Assembly: GCA_902806215.1 (NCBI GenBank)
Contig: CADCVT010000125.1
Span: forward strand, 1 to 15,551
Length of the DNA stretch: 15,551 nt
Direction: 5' to 3'
Source of the DNA: an uncultured Solirubrobacteraceae bacterium
GTDB taxonomy: Bacteria; Actinomycetota; Thermoleophilia; Solirubrobacterales; Solirubrobacteraceae
Below the pieces are notes generated by a model. It made no database searches, was not told where the DNA came from, and saw only the letters and a list, made by a program, of their open reading frames with translations. The position numbers and the translations under genes are program-made. Below, piece by piece: positions 1 through 5,736 of the stretch. The first letter of the stretch is position 1; every line of letters begins with the position of its first letter.

Positions 1-294
1 CGCGATGCGCGGCAGCGCGGCGACGGGGTCGAGCACGCGGTCGGCGAGCTCGTGGCCGGTGGGCAGCGCGGCGCCCTCGGGCGCGGAATCGCCCAGCGCG
101 GCGCGGACGCGGTCCGACACGGCCATCGACCACGGCGTGAAGAGCCGGACGTGACCCCAGTCGCGGACGTGGCCGCCGGGGGTCGGTGCCGCCTCGTAGA
201 CGGTGAAGCGCCACCCGCCCTCGGCGGCGGCGAGAGCGGCCTCGAGGCCGATCGGGCCGGCGCCCAGGATCGCGAGGCTGGGAGGTGTCCTCAT
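1..294 (-). CDS. FAD/NAD(P)-binding oxidoreductase, N-terminal part (runs off left edge)
   Basis: Only the first 98 codons lie in the window; the frame stays open to base 1. The product starts MRTPPSLAILGAGPIGLEAA, a beta strand followed by GxGxxG (GAGPIG at residues 10-15) typical of the dinucleotide-binding Rossmann fold of flavoprotein oxidoreductases. An acidic residue at the end of strand 2 (VYEAA, near residue 35) fits binding of the FAD ribose. A GGH..DWGHVRLFTPW segment follows. I chose the ATG at 292-294 because the GxGxxG motif begins about ten residues later, as usual. No good ribosome binding site precedes it. The gene is divergent from the radical SAM operon with only 56 bp between the starts, so shared control and a role in the same pathway are possible. 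The substrate cannot be told from this fragment. Confidence 0.85.
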   Translation of the reverse strand, partial: MRTPPSLAILGAGPIGLEAALAAAEGGWRFTVYEAAPTPGGHVRDWGHVRLFTPWSMAVSDRVRAALGDSAPEGAALPTGHELADRVLDPVAALPRIA

Positions 295-315
295 GCCAGC
301 CGTACGAAGGAGGTC

Positions 316-327
316 ATCCGATCGGAT
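316..327. promoter_or_regulatory. Perfect 12-bp palindrome in divergent promoter region (candidate operator)
   Basis: ATCCGATCGGAT is a perfect palindrome between the flavoprotein start (294, minus) and the radical SAM gene start (351, plus). A possible -10 hexamer for the plus gene, TATTGA at 339-344, leaves only 6 bases to the ATG and would suit a leaderless transcript. The palindrome would then cover that promoter's -35 position, a usual place for a repressor site. The palindrome is seen directly; the operator role and the weak -10 are inference. Confidence 0.4.
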
Positions 328-350
328 CCCTGGCACGGTATTGATCTTCG

Positions 351-2015
351 ATGACCCGGCTCGCGGTGTGTGGCGGCGTGTACGCGAACCCCTACGCCCT
401 CGAGGCATGGGTGGCCGACGCGCGGGCCCGCGGCGCCGACCGCCTCGTCTGCCTGGGCGACCTCGGTGGGTTCGGCGCGGAGTGCGACGCCGTCTGGCCG
501 CTGCTCGCCGACAACGGCGTCGAGTGCATCGCCGGCAACTACGACGTCGCGATCGGCCGCGGCGACCCGGACTGCGGCTGCGGCTACACCGACGAGCGCG
601 ACAACCGCTACGCGCAGGTCATGTACGACCACACGCTCGCGGCCACGTCTCGGGAGTTCGCTGCCTGGATGGCGACGCTGCCGACGGAGCGCCGGGAGTC
701 GATCGACGGCGTCGACCTCCATCTCGTGCACGGGTCGCCGCTGGCGATCAACGACTTCCTGTGGGAGTCGCTCGGCGACGACGAGCTGCGCACGCGGCTC
801 TCCGGTGCCGATGTCGTCGTCTGCACGCACACCGGCATCCCGTGGCAACGGCTCATCGACGGCGTGACGGTCGTCAACGTGGGGACGATCGGACGCCCTG
901 CGAACGACGGCAGCACCTCCACGTGGTACTCCCTCGTCGACGTCGTTCAGGGTGAGGTGAGCGCGGAGCTGATCCCGCTCACCTACGACTGGAGGGCGCA
1001 GGCACGGTCGATGCGCGACGCAGGTCTGCCCGAGGCGTTCGTCGAGACGGTCGAGACCGGCTGGTGGACGACGTGCCTCGAGGTCGTTCCGGCGCCCGAG
1101 CGCGCCCGCGGCCGCTACCACGTCTACCGCGAGGCGCTGCCGACCGGCTTCGCCGCCGACGGCGTCGGCTGGGCCGACGTCCCGGAGGACGACGGCGGGA
1201 CGCTGCCGGTCGTGCCGCTGTTCGGCTCGGGCGTGTTCCCGCCGCGGCTGTGGGTCTACACGAACTTCGACTGCAACCTCGCGTGCTCGTACTGCGCCGT
1301 GGCGTCGTCGCCGCGGGCCCGCAAGCGCCGGATCGGGCTCCAGCGCTTCCGCGCGCTCGTCGACGAGGCGGTCGCCGAGGGGTTCGAGGAGCTGTACGTG
1401 ACCGGCGGCGAGCCGTTCGTCGAGCGCGACGTCGTCGCGATGCTGACGTACGCCGCCGAGCGGATCGAGACGGTCTGCCTGACCAACGCGATGCTGTTCA
1501 CCGGCCGCCGGCGCGAGGAGCTCGACCGGCTCGCGGGCCTGCCGGGGCTGACGCTCCAGTCGTCGATCGACGGCGCGCGCCCCGCGACGCACGACGGCCA
1601 GCGCGGGGCGGGCTCGTGGGCGAAGGCGATGGACGGCATCGCGTACGCGCGCGACCTTGGCCTCCCCGTCCGCGTCGCGATGACCGAGACGCCGGCCAAC
1701 GCCGGCGAGGTCGACGACCTGCGGGCGCTCCTGTCCGAGCTCGACGTGCCGCTCGCGGTGCGGCCGCTCGTGCAGCGCGGGTTCAGCGACGGCGGCGAGG
1801 AGGTCAGCGACGCGGTGATGGTCCCGGAGCTCACCGTGACGGCCGACGGCGTGCACTGGCATCCGGTCGGCGGCGACCTCGCATCGTCGCCCGATCTGCT
1901 CGTCTCCGAGGGCGCCGTCTCGCTCGCCGAGGCCAAGCGGCTCGTCACCGAGCGGTTCCTCCTGTTGCGCCAGGAGGACGGCTCGCTGCCGCACGCCTAC
2001 CATTGCGCGGTCTAG
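351..2015 (+). CDS. Metallophosphoesterase-like domain fused to a radical SAM enzyme
   Basis: This 554-residue protein has two domains. Residues about 1-200 match the calcineurin-like phosphoesterase fold: GDLGGFG (36-42), GNYD (62-65), HGSP (127-130) and CTHTG (158-162). However, the first-motif DxHGN is GVYAN (9-13), and the usual GHTH reads THTG, so several metal ligands are missing. An insert with DCGCGY follows GNYD. Residues about 290-540 are a radical SAM domain: C308-x3-C312-x2-C315 (CNLACSYC) binds the 4Fe-4S cluster and TGGEPF (351-356) contacts SAM. No Cys-rich SPASM or ArsS-type C-terminal domain is present; the protein ends HCAV. It is the first gene of the operon, and the phosphorylase start abuts its stop codon. 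The radical SAM chemistry is secure as a class; the substrate is unknown. The phosphoesterase half may bind rather than hydrolyse. Confidence 0.9.
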   Translation: MTRLAVCGGVYANPYALEAWVADARARGADRLVCLGDLGGFGAECDAVWPLLADNGVECIAGNYDVAIGRGDPDCGCGYTDERDNRYAQVMYDHTLAATSREFAAWMATLPTERRESIDGVDLHLVHGSPLAINDFLWESLGDDELRTRLSGADVVVCTHTGIPWQRLIDGVTVVNVGTIGRPANDGSTSTWYSLVDVVQGEVSAELIPLTYDWRAQARSMRDAGLPEAFVETVETGWWTTCLEVVPAPERARGRYHVYREALPTGFAADGVGWADVPEDDGGTLPVVPLFGSGVFPPRLWVYTNFDCNLACSYCAVASSPRARKRRIGLQRFRALVDEAVAEGFEELYVTGGEPFVERDVVAMLTYAAERIETVCLTNAMLFTGRRREELDRLAGLPGLTLQSSIDGARPATHDGQRGAGSWAKAMDGIAYARDLGLPVRVAMTETPANAGEVDDLRALLSELDVPLAVRPLVQRGFSDGGEEVSDAVMVPELTVTADGVHWHPVGGDLASSPDLLVSEGAVSLAEAKRLVTERFLLLRQEDGSLPHAYHCAV

Positions 2016-2801
2016 ATGCTGGCCATCATCACCGGATCGGGGACGTACGCGCTGCCGGGGTTCGCCGGAGAGAGCCGCTCGGTCTCGACCCGGTGGGGCG
2101 ACGTGCTCGTCAGTCAGGGGACGTTCGCGGGCGCCGACGTGCTCCACGTCTCGCGGCACGAGGAGGGGCACCAGCGCCTCTCCAACCACGTCCAGCACCA
2201 GGCGAACATCAGCGCGCTGAAGGCCGCGGGCGCGACCGGCGTGCTCGGCGTGACCGTCTGTGGGGCGTGCGATCGGTCGGTCGAGCTCGGGACGCTCGTC
2301 GTCTTCGACGACCTGCACTTCCTCGTCAACCGGCTGCCCGACGGCTCGATCTGCACGCTCTACGACACGCCCGGCGAGGCCGGCCGCGGGCACTGGATCT
2401 TCGAGTCGCCGTTCTCCGCGCCGCTGCGCCAGGCGCTGCTCACCGGCGCTCGGCAGGCCGGCCACGAGGTCCGCGACGGCGGGTGCTACGGCCACGTCGA
2501 CGGGCCGCGGTTCAACACCAAGACGGAGATCCGGCTGCTCGCGCAGGCGGGCGTCACCGCGGTCTCGCAGACCGCGGGCCCGGAGACCGTGCTGTGCGGC
2601 GAGGCCGAGCTGCCCTACGCGCTCATCGGCTACGCGACCGACTACGCCAACGGCGTCACCGAGGAGCCGACGCCGGTGGAGACGCTCATGCGGCTCATCG
2701 GCGCCTCGAGCGAGACGTTCGCCACCACGCTGGCCGCGGCCGTGCCGGTCGCGTCGACCGCCGAGCTCGAGCCGGTCGGGACGTTCTTCCGCTTTGGCTG
2801 A
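2016..2801 (+). CDS. MTAP/PNP-family nucleoside phosphorylase-like protein
   Basis: The 261-residue product has the layout of the 5'-methylthioadenosine/purine nucleoside phosphorylase family (usually 250-290 residues): GSGT (7-10, phosphate loop), RHEEGH (47-52), NHVQHQAN (57-64, matching NYQAN of MTAP), VCGACDRSVELGTLVVFDD (81-99), GPRF (163-166) with E171, PE (189-190) and ATDYAN (207-212). Known members cleave a nucleoside with phosphate to free base and ribose 1-phosphate. In MTAP the ribose-contacting Met sits in NMTTVPE and here that stretch is SQTAGPE; the MTAP motif ATDYD is ATDYA, so one base-contacting Asp is lost. The substrate is therefore probably not plain methylthioadenosine. 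The ATG directly follows the radical SAM stop codon. Plausible jobs are clearing 5'-deoxyadenosine made by the radical SAM partner, or removing adenine from a 5'-modified adenosine intermediate. Both are inference. Confidence 0.85.
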   Translation: MLAIITGSGTYALPGFAGESRSVSTRWGDVLVSQGTFAGADVLHVSRHEEGHQRLSNHVQHQANISALKAAGATGVLGVTVCGACDRSVELGTLVVFDDLHFLVNRLPDGSICTLYDTPGEAGRGHWIFESPFSAPLRQALLTGARQAGHEVRDGGCYGHVDGPRFNTKTEIRLLAQAGVTAVSQTAGPETVLCGEAELPYALIGYATDYANGVTEEPTPVETLMRLIGASSETFATTLAAAVPVASTAELEPVGTFFRFG

Positions 2802-3453
2802 CGGGCGCCCGGCCGCGATCGTCATCGCCAAGGCCCCGCGGCCGGGGCTGTGCAAGACGCGCCTCGAGCCGGTGCTCGGCCCCGAGGGCTGCGCGCGCCT
2901 GCAGGCCGCGCTCATCCGGCGCGCGGCCGCCTGGGCGGCCGAGGTCGGCGACCCCTTCGTCGCCTACACCCCGGCCGATGCGGTCGGCGACTTCTCCGCG
3001 CTCGCGCCGGGCGCGACGCTGATCGAGCAGGTCGACGGTGACCTCGGCGACCGGCTCGCCGCGGCGACGAAGACGATCCTCGAGCTGCACGGCGGGCCGG
3101 TCGTGCTCATCGGCGTCGACACGCCGCAGCTCGACGTCTCGCACGCGGAGGCGGCGCTCGACGACCTGCGCGGCGGCATCGACGTCACCATCGGCCCGGC
3201 CGCCGACGGCGGCTACTACCTGATCGGGCTGCGCGAGCCGCACCCGGAGGCCTTCGCGCTGCCGACCGAGAAGTGGGGCGGCCCCGAGGTGATGGGCCTG
3301 ACGCTCGCCGCAGTCACCGAGGCGGGTCTGTCGGTCGGGATGCTGCGTGCCGAGCGCGACCTCGACGAGCCGCACGACGTGGCCGCGTTCCTCGCCGATC
3401 CGCTGACGCCGCCGGACATCGTGGAGCTGCTGAGCCCCGAACACCATCGGTGA
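2794..3453 (+). CDS. TIGR04282-like (DUF2064) glycosyltransferase-A-fold transferase
   Basis: The 219-residue product has the marks of the DUF2064/TIGR04282 family, a nucleotidyl/glycosyltransferase fold related to CofC and MobA: AKAPRPGLCKTRL (12-24) near the N terminus, a DLGDRL segment, a VVLIGVDTPQLD segment (nucleotide/metal site), and GPAADGGYYLIGL near two thirds of the length. These match the family well. In published family descriptions it was first called rSAM/selenodomain-associated transferase 1 and is now linked to arsenosugar biosynthesis. The only start that brings the conserved AKAPRPG close to the N terminus is TTG at 2794, which overlaps the phosphorylase gene by 8 bp; I see no clear ribosome binding site, so translational coupling is likely. 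The donor and acceptor are unknown. Confidence 0.88.
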   Translation: MADGRPAAIVIAKAPRPGLCKTRLEPVLGPEGCARLQAALIRRAAAWAAEVGDPFVAYTPADAVGDFSALAPGATLIEQVDGDLGDRLAAATKTILELHGGPVVLIGVDTPQLDVSHAEAALDDLRGGIDVTIGPAADGGYYLIGLREPHPEAFALPTEKWGGPEVMGLTLAAVTEAGLSVGMLRAERDLDEPHDVAAFLADPLTPPDIVELLSPEHHR

Positions 3454-4136
3454 CGCCTCCGCTCGTCTCGGTCGTCGTTCCGGTGCTGGACGAGGCCGCC
3501 ACGATGGAGCTCTTCCTCGCTGAGCTGTTCGGCTTGCCGGGACGCTTCGAGGTGATCGTCGTGGACGGCGGTTCGATCGACGGGACGCGCGAGCTGGCCG
3601 TCAAGGCCGGTGCGGTGCTGGTCGACGCGCCACGCGGCCGTGCCGCACAGCAGAACGCCGGCGCGCGGGCGGCGCGCGGCGACGTGCTCGTGTTCCTGCA
3701 CGCCGACTCGCGGCTTCCGCGCGACGCCTACGCGTCGCTCGCGCGAGCGCTCGACGACCCGCACGTCGCCGGCGGCAACTTCTCGCTGCGCTTCGACGGC
3801 GACGACGCGTTCAGCCGGGTGCTCGGCGCGTGGTACGCGGTCCAGCGGCGGCTCGGCGTCTGGTACGGCGACTCGACGATCTGGGTGCGGCCCGACGTGT
3901 TCTGGGCGCTCGGCGGGTTCCCGTCGCTGCCGATCATGGAGGACTACGCGCTCGTCCGGGCGCTCCGACGCGTCGGCGCGACGCCGCGGCTGCCGGGCCC
4001 CGCGACGACCTCGTCGCGGCGGTGGCGGGCGCTCGGCGTGCGACCGACCGTCATGTCATGGGTGGTCATCCGGTGGCTGTTCGTCGCCGGCGTGTCGCCT
4101 GAGTGGCTGGCGCGCCTGTATCGCCGCGCACGTTGA
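3450..4136 (+). CDS. TIGR04283-like family 2 glycosyltransferase
   Basis: This 228-residue GT-A enzyme opens with VSVVVPVLDEA (6-16), then VVDGGSIDGT (37-46) for the nucleotide-sugar site, and HADS (84-87), the DxD-equivalent metal site. WYGDSTIWVRPDVFWALGGFP (138-158) and IMEDY (162-166, catalytic-base region) match the TIGR04283 signature, where YGDQ, GGFP and MEDVEL are typical. A hydrophobic stretch at about 202-215 near the C terminus may touch the membrane. The GTG start overlaps the preceding TGA in a GTGA, so it is translationally coupled. The family is the usual companion of TIGR04282 next to certain radical SAM proteins and has been assigned to arsenosugar-type pathways. It is the last gene of the packed operon; the next gene begins 57 bp downstream. 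Confidence 0.9.
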   Translation: MTPPLVSVVVPVLDEAATMELFLAELFGLPGRFEVIVVDGGSIDGTRELAVKAGAVLVDAPRGRAAQQNAGARAARGDVLVFLHADSRLPRDAYASLARALDDPHVAGGNFSLRFDGDDAFSRVLGAWYAVQRRLGVWYGDSTIWVRPDVFWALGGFPSLPIMEDYALVRALRRVGATPRLPGPATTSSRRWRALGVRPTVMSWVVIRWLFVAGVSPEWLARLYRRAR

Positions 4137-4193
4137 CACCCAACTGCTCCGCTCTCCGGCCAACCTCGGCGCGCTACGCGAGTTCAAGGGGAT

Positions 4194-5336
4194 GTGATCG
4201 GCGAGCACCAACGGGACTGGGCGGGCATCCTCTGCGACGTCCTCGAGAGGCCGGGGCGCGTCCGCCCGCACTTCCAGCCCATCGTGGATCTGCAGCGCGG
4301 CGAGGTGTGCGGCTACGAGGCACTGGCGCGGTTCACGGGCTGGCGCGGGCTCGAGCCCGCCGAGGTGTTCGGTGCCGCCGAGCAGGTCGGCCTCTCCGGT
4401 GCGCTCGAGGCGCACATGGTCCGCGAGGTCCTCAGCGCACGCCCGCACGTGGCGCAGAACCGCTTCCTCTCGGTCAACGTCTCGCCGGCAGCCCTGCTGT
4501 CGGACGAGGTGCAGGGCGCCTTCGCCGACGCCGACCGGCTCGACTCGATCATCGTCGAGATCACCGAGCAGACCGACATCGACCTCGTGTCGCTGCGCGA
4601 CGCCGTCATGGTCCTGCGCGAGCGCGGCGCGCTGATCGCCGTCGACGACGCGGGCGCGGGGTACGGCTCGCTCGCCCGCATCACCGCGCTCCAGCCGCAC
4701 TTCGTCAAGGTCGACCGTGCGCTCGTCGCGCACGTCGACGGCGATCCGGTCAAGGCCGCGGTCGTCGAGGCGCTCGGCGACCTCGCCGCGCGGATGGACG
4801 CCTGGGTCGTCGCCGAGGGCATCGAGCGTCTCGAGGAGCTCGACACGCTCATCCGCATGCGCGTGCCGCTCGGGCAGGGGTTCGCCTTCGGCCGCCCGAC
4901 GCCCGGCATGACCGAGCTCGAGACCGACCTCGCCGACCACATCCGCGGGCGCTTCCACCCCGCGAGCGCCTTCGACCTCGCGCTCGGGCCGCTCATCGAG
5001 GCGGTGCCGACGCTCCCCGAGCCGGTGTCCGAGCGCGCGCTCGGCGTCCTGTTCGACCGCCATCCCGGCCCCGACTTCATCGCGCTCGTCGACGGCAACG
5101 GGCGCCCGAGCGGGCTCGTCCGCCGCGCCGACCACGTCCGCGGCAGCGCGCCGGTCCGGTCCCTGATGGTCGTGACGCCGGAGATGCCGGTGAGCCTCGT
5201 CTCGCGCCGCGCGATGGCGCGCCCGTCGGGCCTGCGGTTCGACCCGCTGGTCTGCACCGACGAGGGCGGCCGCTACGCCGGCCTCGTCCGGATGGAGCGC
5301 GTGATCGACGCGCTCGCCTCCGCCCTGGCGGCCTAG
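4194..5336 (+). CDS. EAL-domain cyclic-di-GMP phosphodiesterase with C-terminal CBS-like pair
   Basis: Residues about 20-245 form an EAL domain, which hydrolyses cyclic di-GMP to pGpG. The catalytic set is intact: E42 in YEALARF, N95 in VNVSP, E122 in EITE, D151-D152 in DDAGAGY, K172 and D174 in VKVDR, E208 in VVAEGIE and Q228 in GQGFAFGRP. This argues for an active enzyme. Residues about 270-378 look like two degenerate CBS motifs (FIALVDGNGRPSGLVRRADH and LVCTDEGGRYAGLVRMERVI), which usually bind adenine nucleotides and could regulate the EAL domain. There is no GGDEF, PAS or membrane segment, so a cytosolic enzyme is expected. The start is GTG. The AAGGGG at 4186-4191 lies only two bases before it, which is short, so the exact start is less sure. 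It may be read through from the operon upstream but need not share its function. Confidence 0.92.
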   Translation: MIGEHQRDWAGILCDVLERPGRVRPHFQPIVDLQRGEVCGYEALARFTGWRGLEPAEVFGAAEQVGLSGALEAHMVREVLSARPHVAQNRFLSVNVSPAALLSDEVQGAFADADRLDSIIVEITEQTDIDLVSLRDAVMVLRERGALIAVDDAGAGYGSLARITALQPHFVKVDRALVAHVDGDPVKAAVVEALGDLAARMDAWVVAEGIERLEELDTLIRMRVPLGQGFAFGRPTPGMTELETDLADHIRGRFHPASAFDLALGPLIEAVPTLPEPVSERALGVLFDRHPGPDFIALVDGNGRPSGLVRRADHVRGSAPVRSLMVVTPEMPVSLVSRRAMARPSGLRFDPLVCTDEGGRYAGLVRMERVIDALASALAA

Positions 5337-5587
5337 ACGGTCACCTGGTCGACGTAGCACCAGCGCCAGTTCTCGCCGGGCTCGAACGACTGCACGATCG
5401 GGTGGTCGGCCTCACCGGCGTGCGCCGTCGCGTGCTTGTTCGGCGACGAGTCGCAGCAGCCGACGTGCCCGCAGGTCAGGCACAGCCGCAGGTGGACCCA
5501 CCGCGCGCCGATCCTGAGGCAGTCCTCACATCCCTCCGTGGTCGAGGGGTCGACGTCCTTGATCGAGTCCTTGTGCGTGCAGGCCAT
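5333..5587 (-). CDS. UBP-type zinc-finger domain protein
   Basis: The 84-residue product begins MACTHKDSIKDVDPSTTEG and has the ligand pattern of the ubiquitin-hydrolase (UBP/ZnF-UBP) zinc finger: C3, H5, C20-x2-C23, C36-x2-C39, H41, C44, H52 and H56, then HPIVQSFEPGENWRWCYVD. Stand-alone bacterial members are common in actinobacteria, but their role is not established; there is no ubiquitin system here for it to recognise. I chose the ATG at 5585-5587 because C3 and H5 are the first ligands. The reading frame stays open upstream into the tRNA gene, but that extension carries no family sequence. Its stop codon and that of the EAL gene share the four bases CTAG at 5333-5336. It lies 27 bp downstream of the same-strand tRNA-Gln and may use the same transcript. 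Confidence 0.88.
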   Translation of the reverse strand: MACTHKDSIKDVDPSTTEGCEDCLRIGARWVHLRLCLTCGHVGCCDSSPNKHATAHAGEADHPIVQSFEPGENWRWCYVDQVTV

Positions 5588-5614
5588 AGGCCGAAGCCTA
5601 CGCCTGCCGTGAAG

Positions 5615-5686
5615 TTCCGGGGGGAGGGATCGAACCCCCATCTCTCGGACCAAAACCGAGCGTCTCAGCCACTGGACCGCCCCGGA
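5615..5686 (-). tRNA. tRNA-Gln (anticodon TTG)
   Basis: On the minus strand the sequence folds into a full cloverleaf. The acceptor stem TCCGGGG pairs with CCCCGGA, the D-stem is GTC/GAC, and the anticodon stem CTCGG/CCGAG encloses the loop TTTTGGT, which gives anticodon TTG for Gln codon CAA. The variable region is 4 nt. The T-arm is GGGGG-TTCGATC-CCTCC with one G-T wobble. The discriminator base is A at 5615. The 3' CCA is not encoded, so it must be added by CCA-adding enzyme. Confidence 0.96.
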
Positions 5687-5699
5687 AAGCGTCCACGGG

Positions 5700-5705
5700 A
5701 GGATA
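5700..5705 (-). promoter_or_regulatory. Probable -10 element of tRNA-Gln
   Basis: TATCCT on the minus strand matches the TANNNT form of an actinobacterial -10 hexamer. It would start transcription near 5692-5693, about six bases before the mature tRNA 5' end. I see no convincing -35 element. Confidence 0.5.
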
Positions 5706-5723
5706 CGCGGCGGCGAGCGGTCC

Positions 5724-5729
5724 TACGAT
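5724..5729 (+). promoter_or_regulatory. -10 element of glmU, leaderless arrangement
   Basis: TACGAT fits TANNNT and is followed by exactly seven bases before the ATG at 5737, so transcription would begin at the start codon. This is the standard geometry of leaderless actinobacterial mRNAs. It also explains why glmU has no ribosome binding site. No clear -35 is seen. Confidence 0.65.
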
Positions 5730-5736
5730 CCGTGCC

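Noticed and set aside
307..314. AAGGAGGT, a perfect ribosome binding site on the plus strand
   Set aside because: It lies 36 bases before the ATG at 351 with no start codon at proper spacing, so it is probably chance.
291..317. Eight-codon upstream frame on the minus strand (MTSFVRLA) whose TGA overlaps the flavoprotein ATG
   Set aside because: The ATGA overlap would fit a leader peptide, but there is no ribosome binding site or codon signal, and such short frames arise easily by chance.
291..2915. 874-codon open frame on the minus strand
   Set aside because: It is antisense to the radical SAM and phosphorylase genes. Its product is Arg/Gly/Ala/Val/Asp-rich without motifs, as expected from GC-rich codons read backwards.
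4056..5360. 434-codon minus-strand frame opposite the EAL gene
   Set aside because: Low-complexity Arg/Ala/Glu/Asp/Val-rich product with no recognisable domain. The plus strand carries a complete EAL domain with all catalytic residues.
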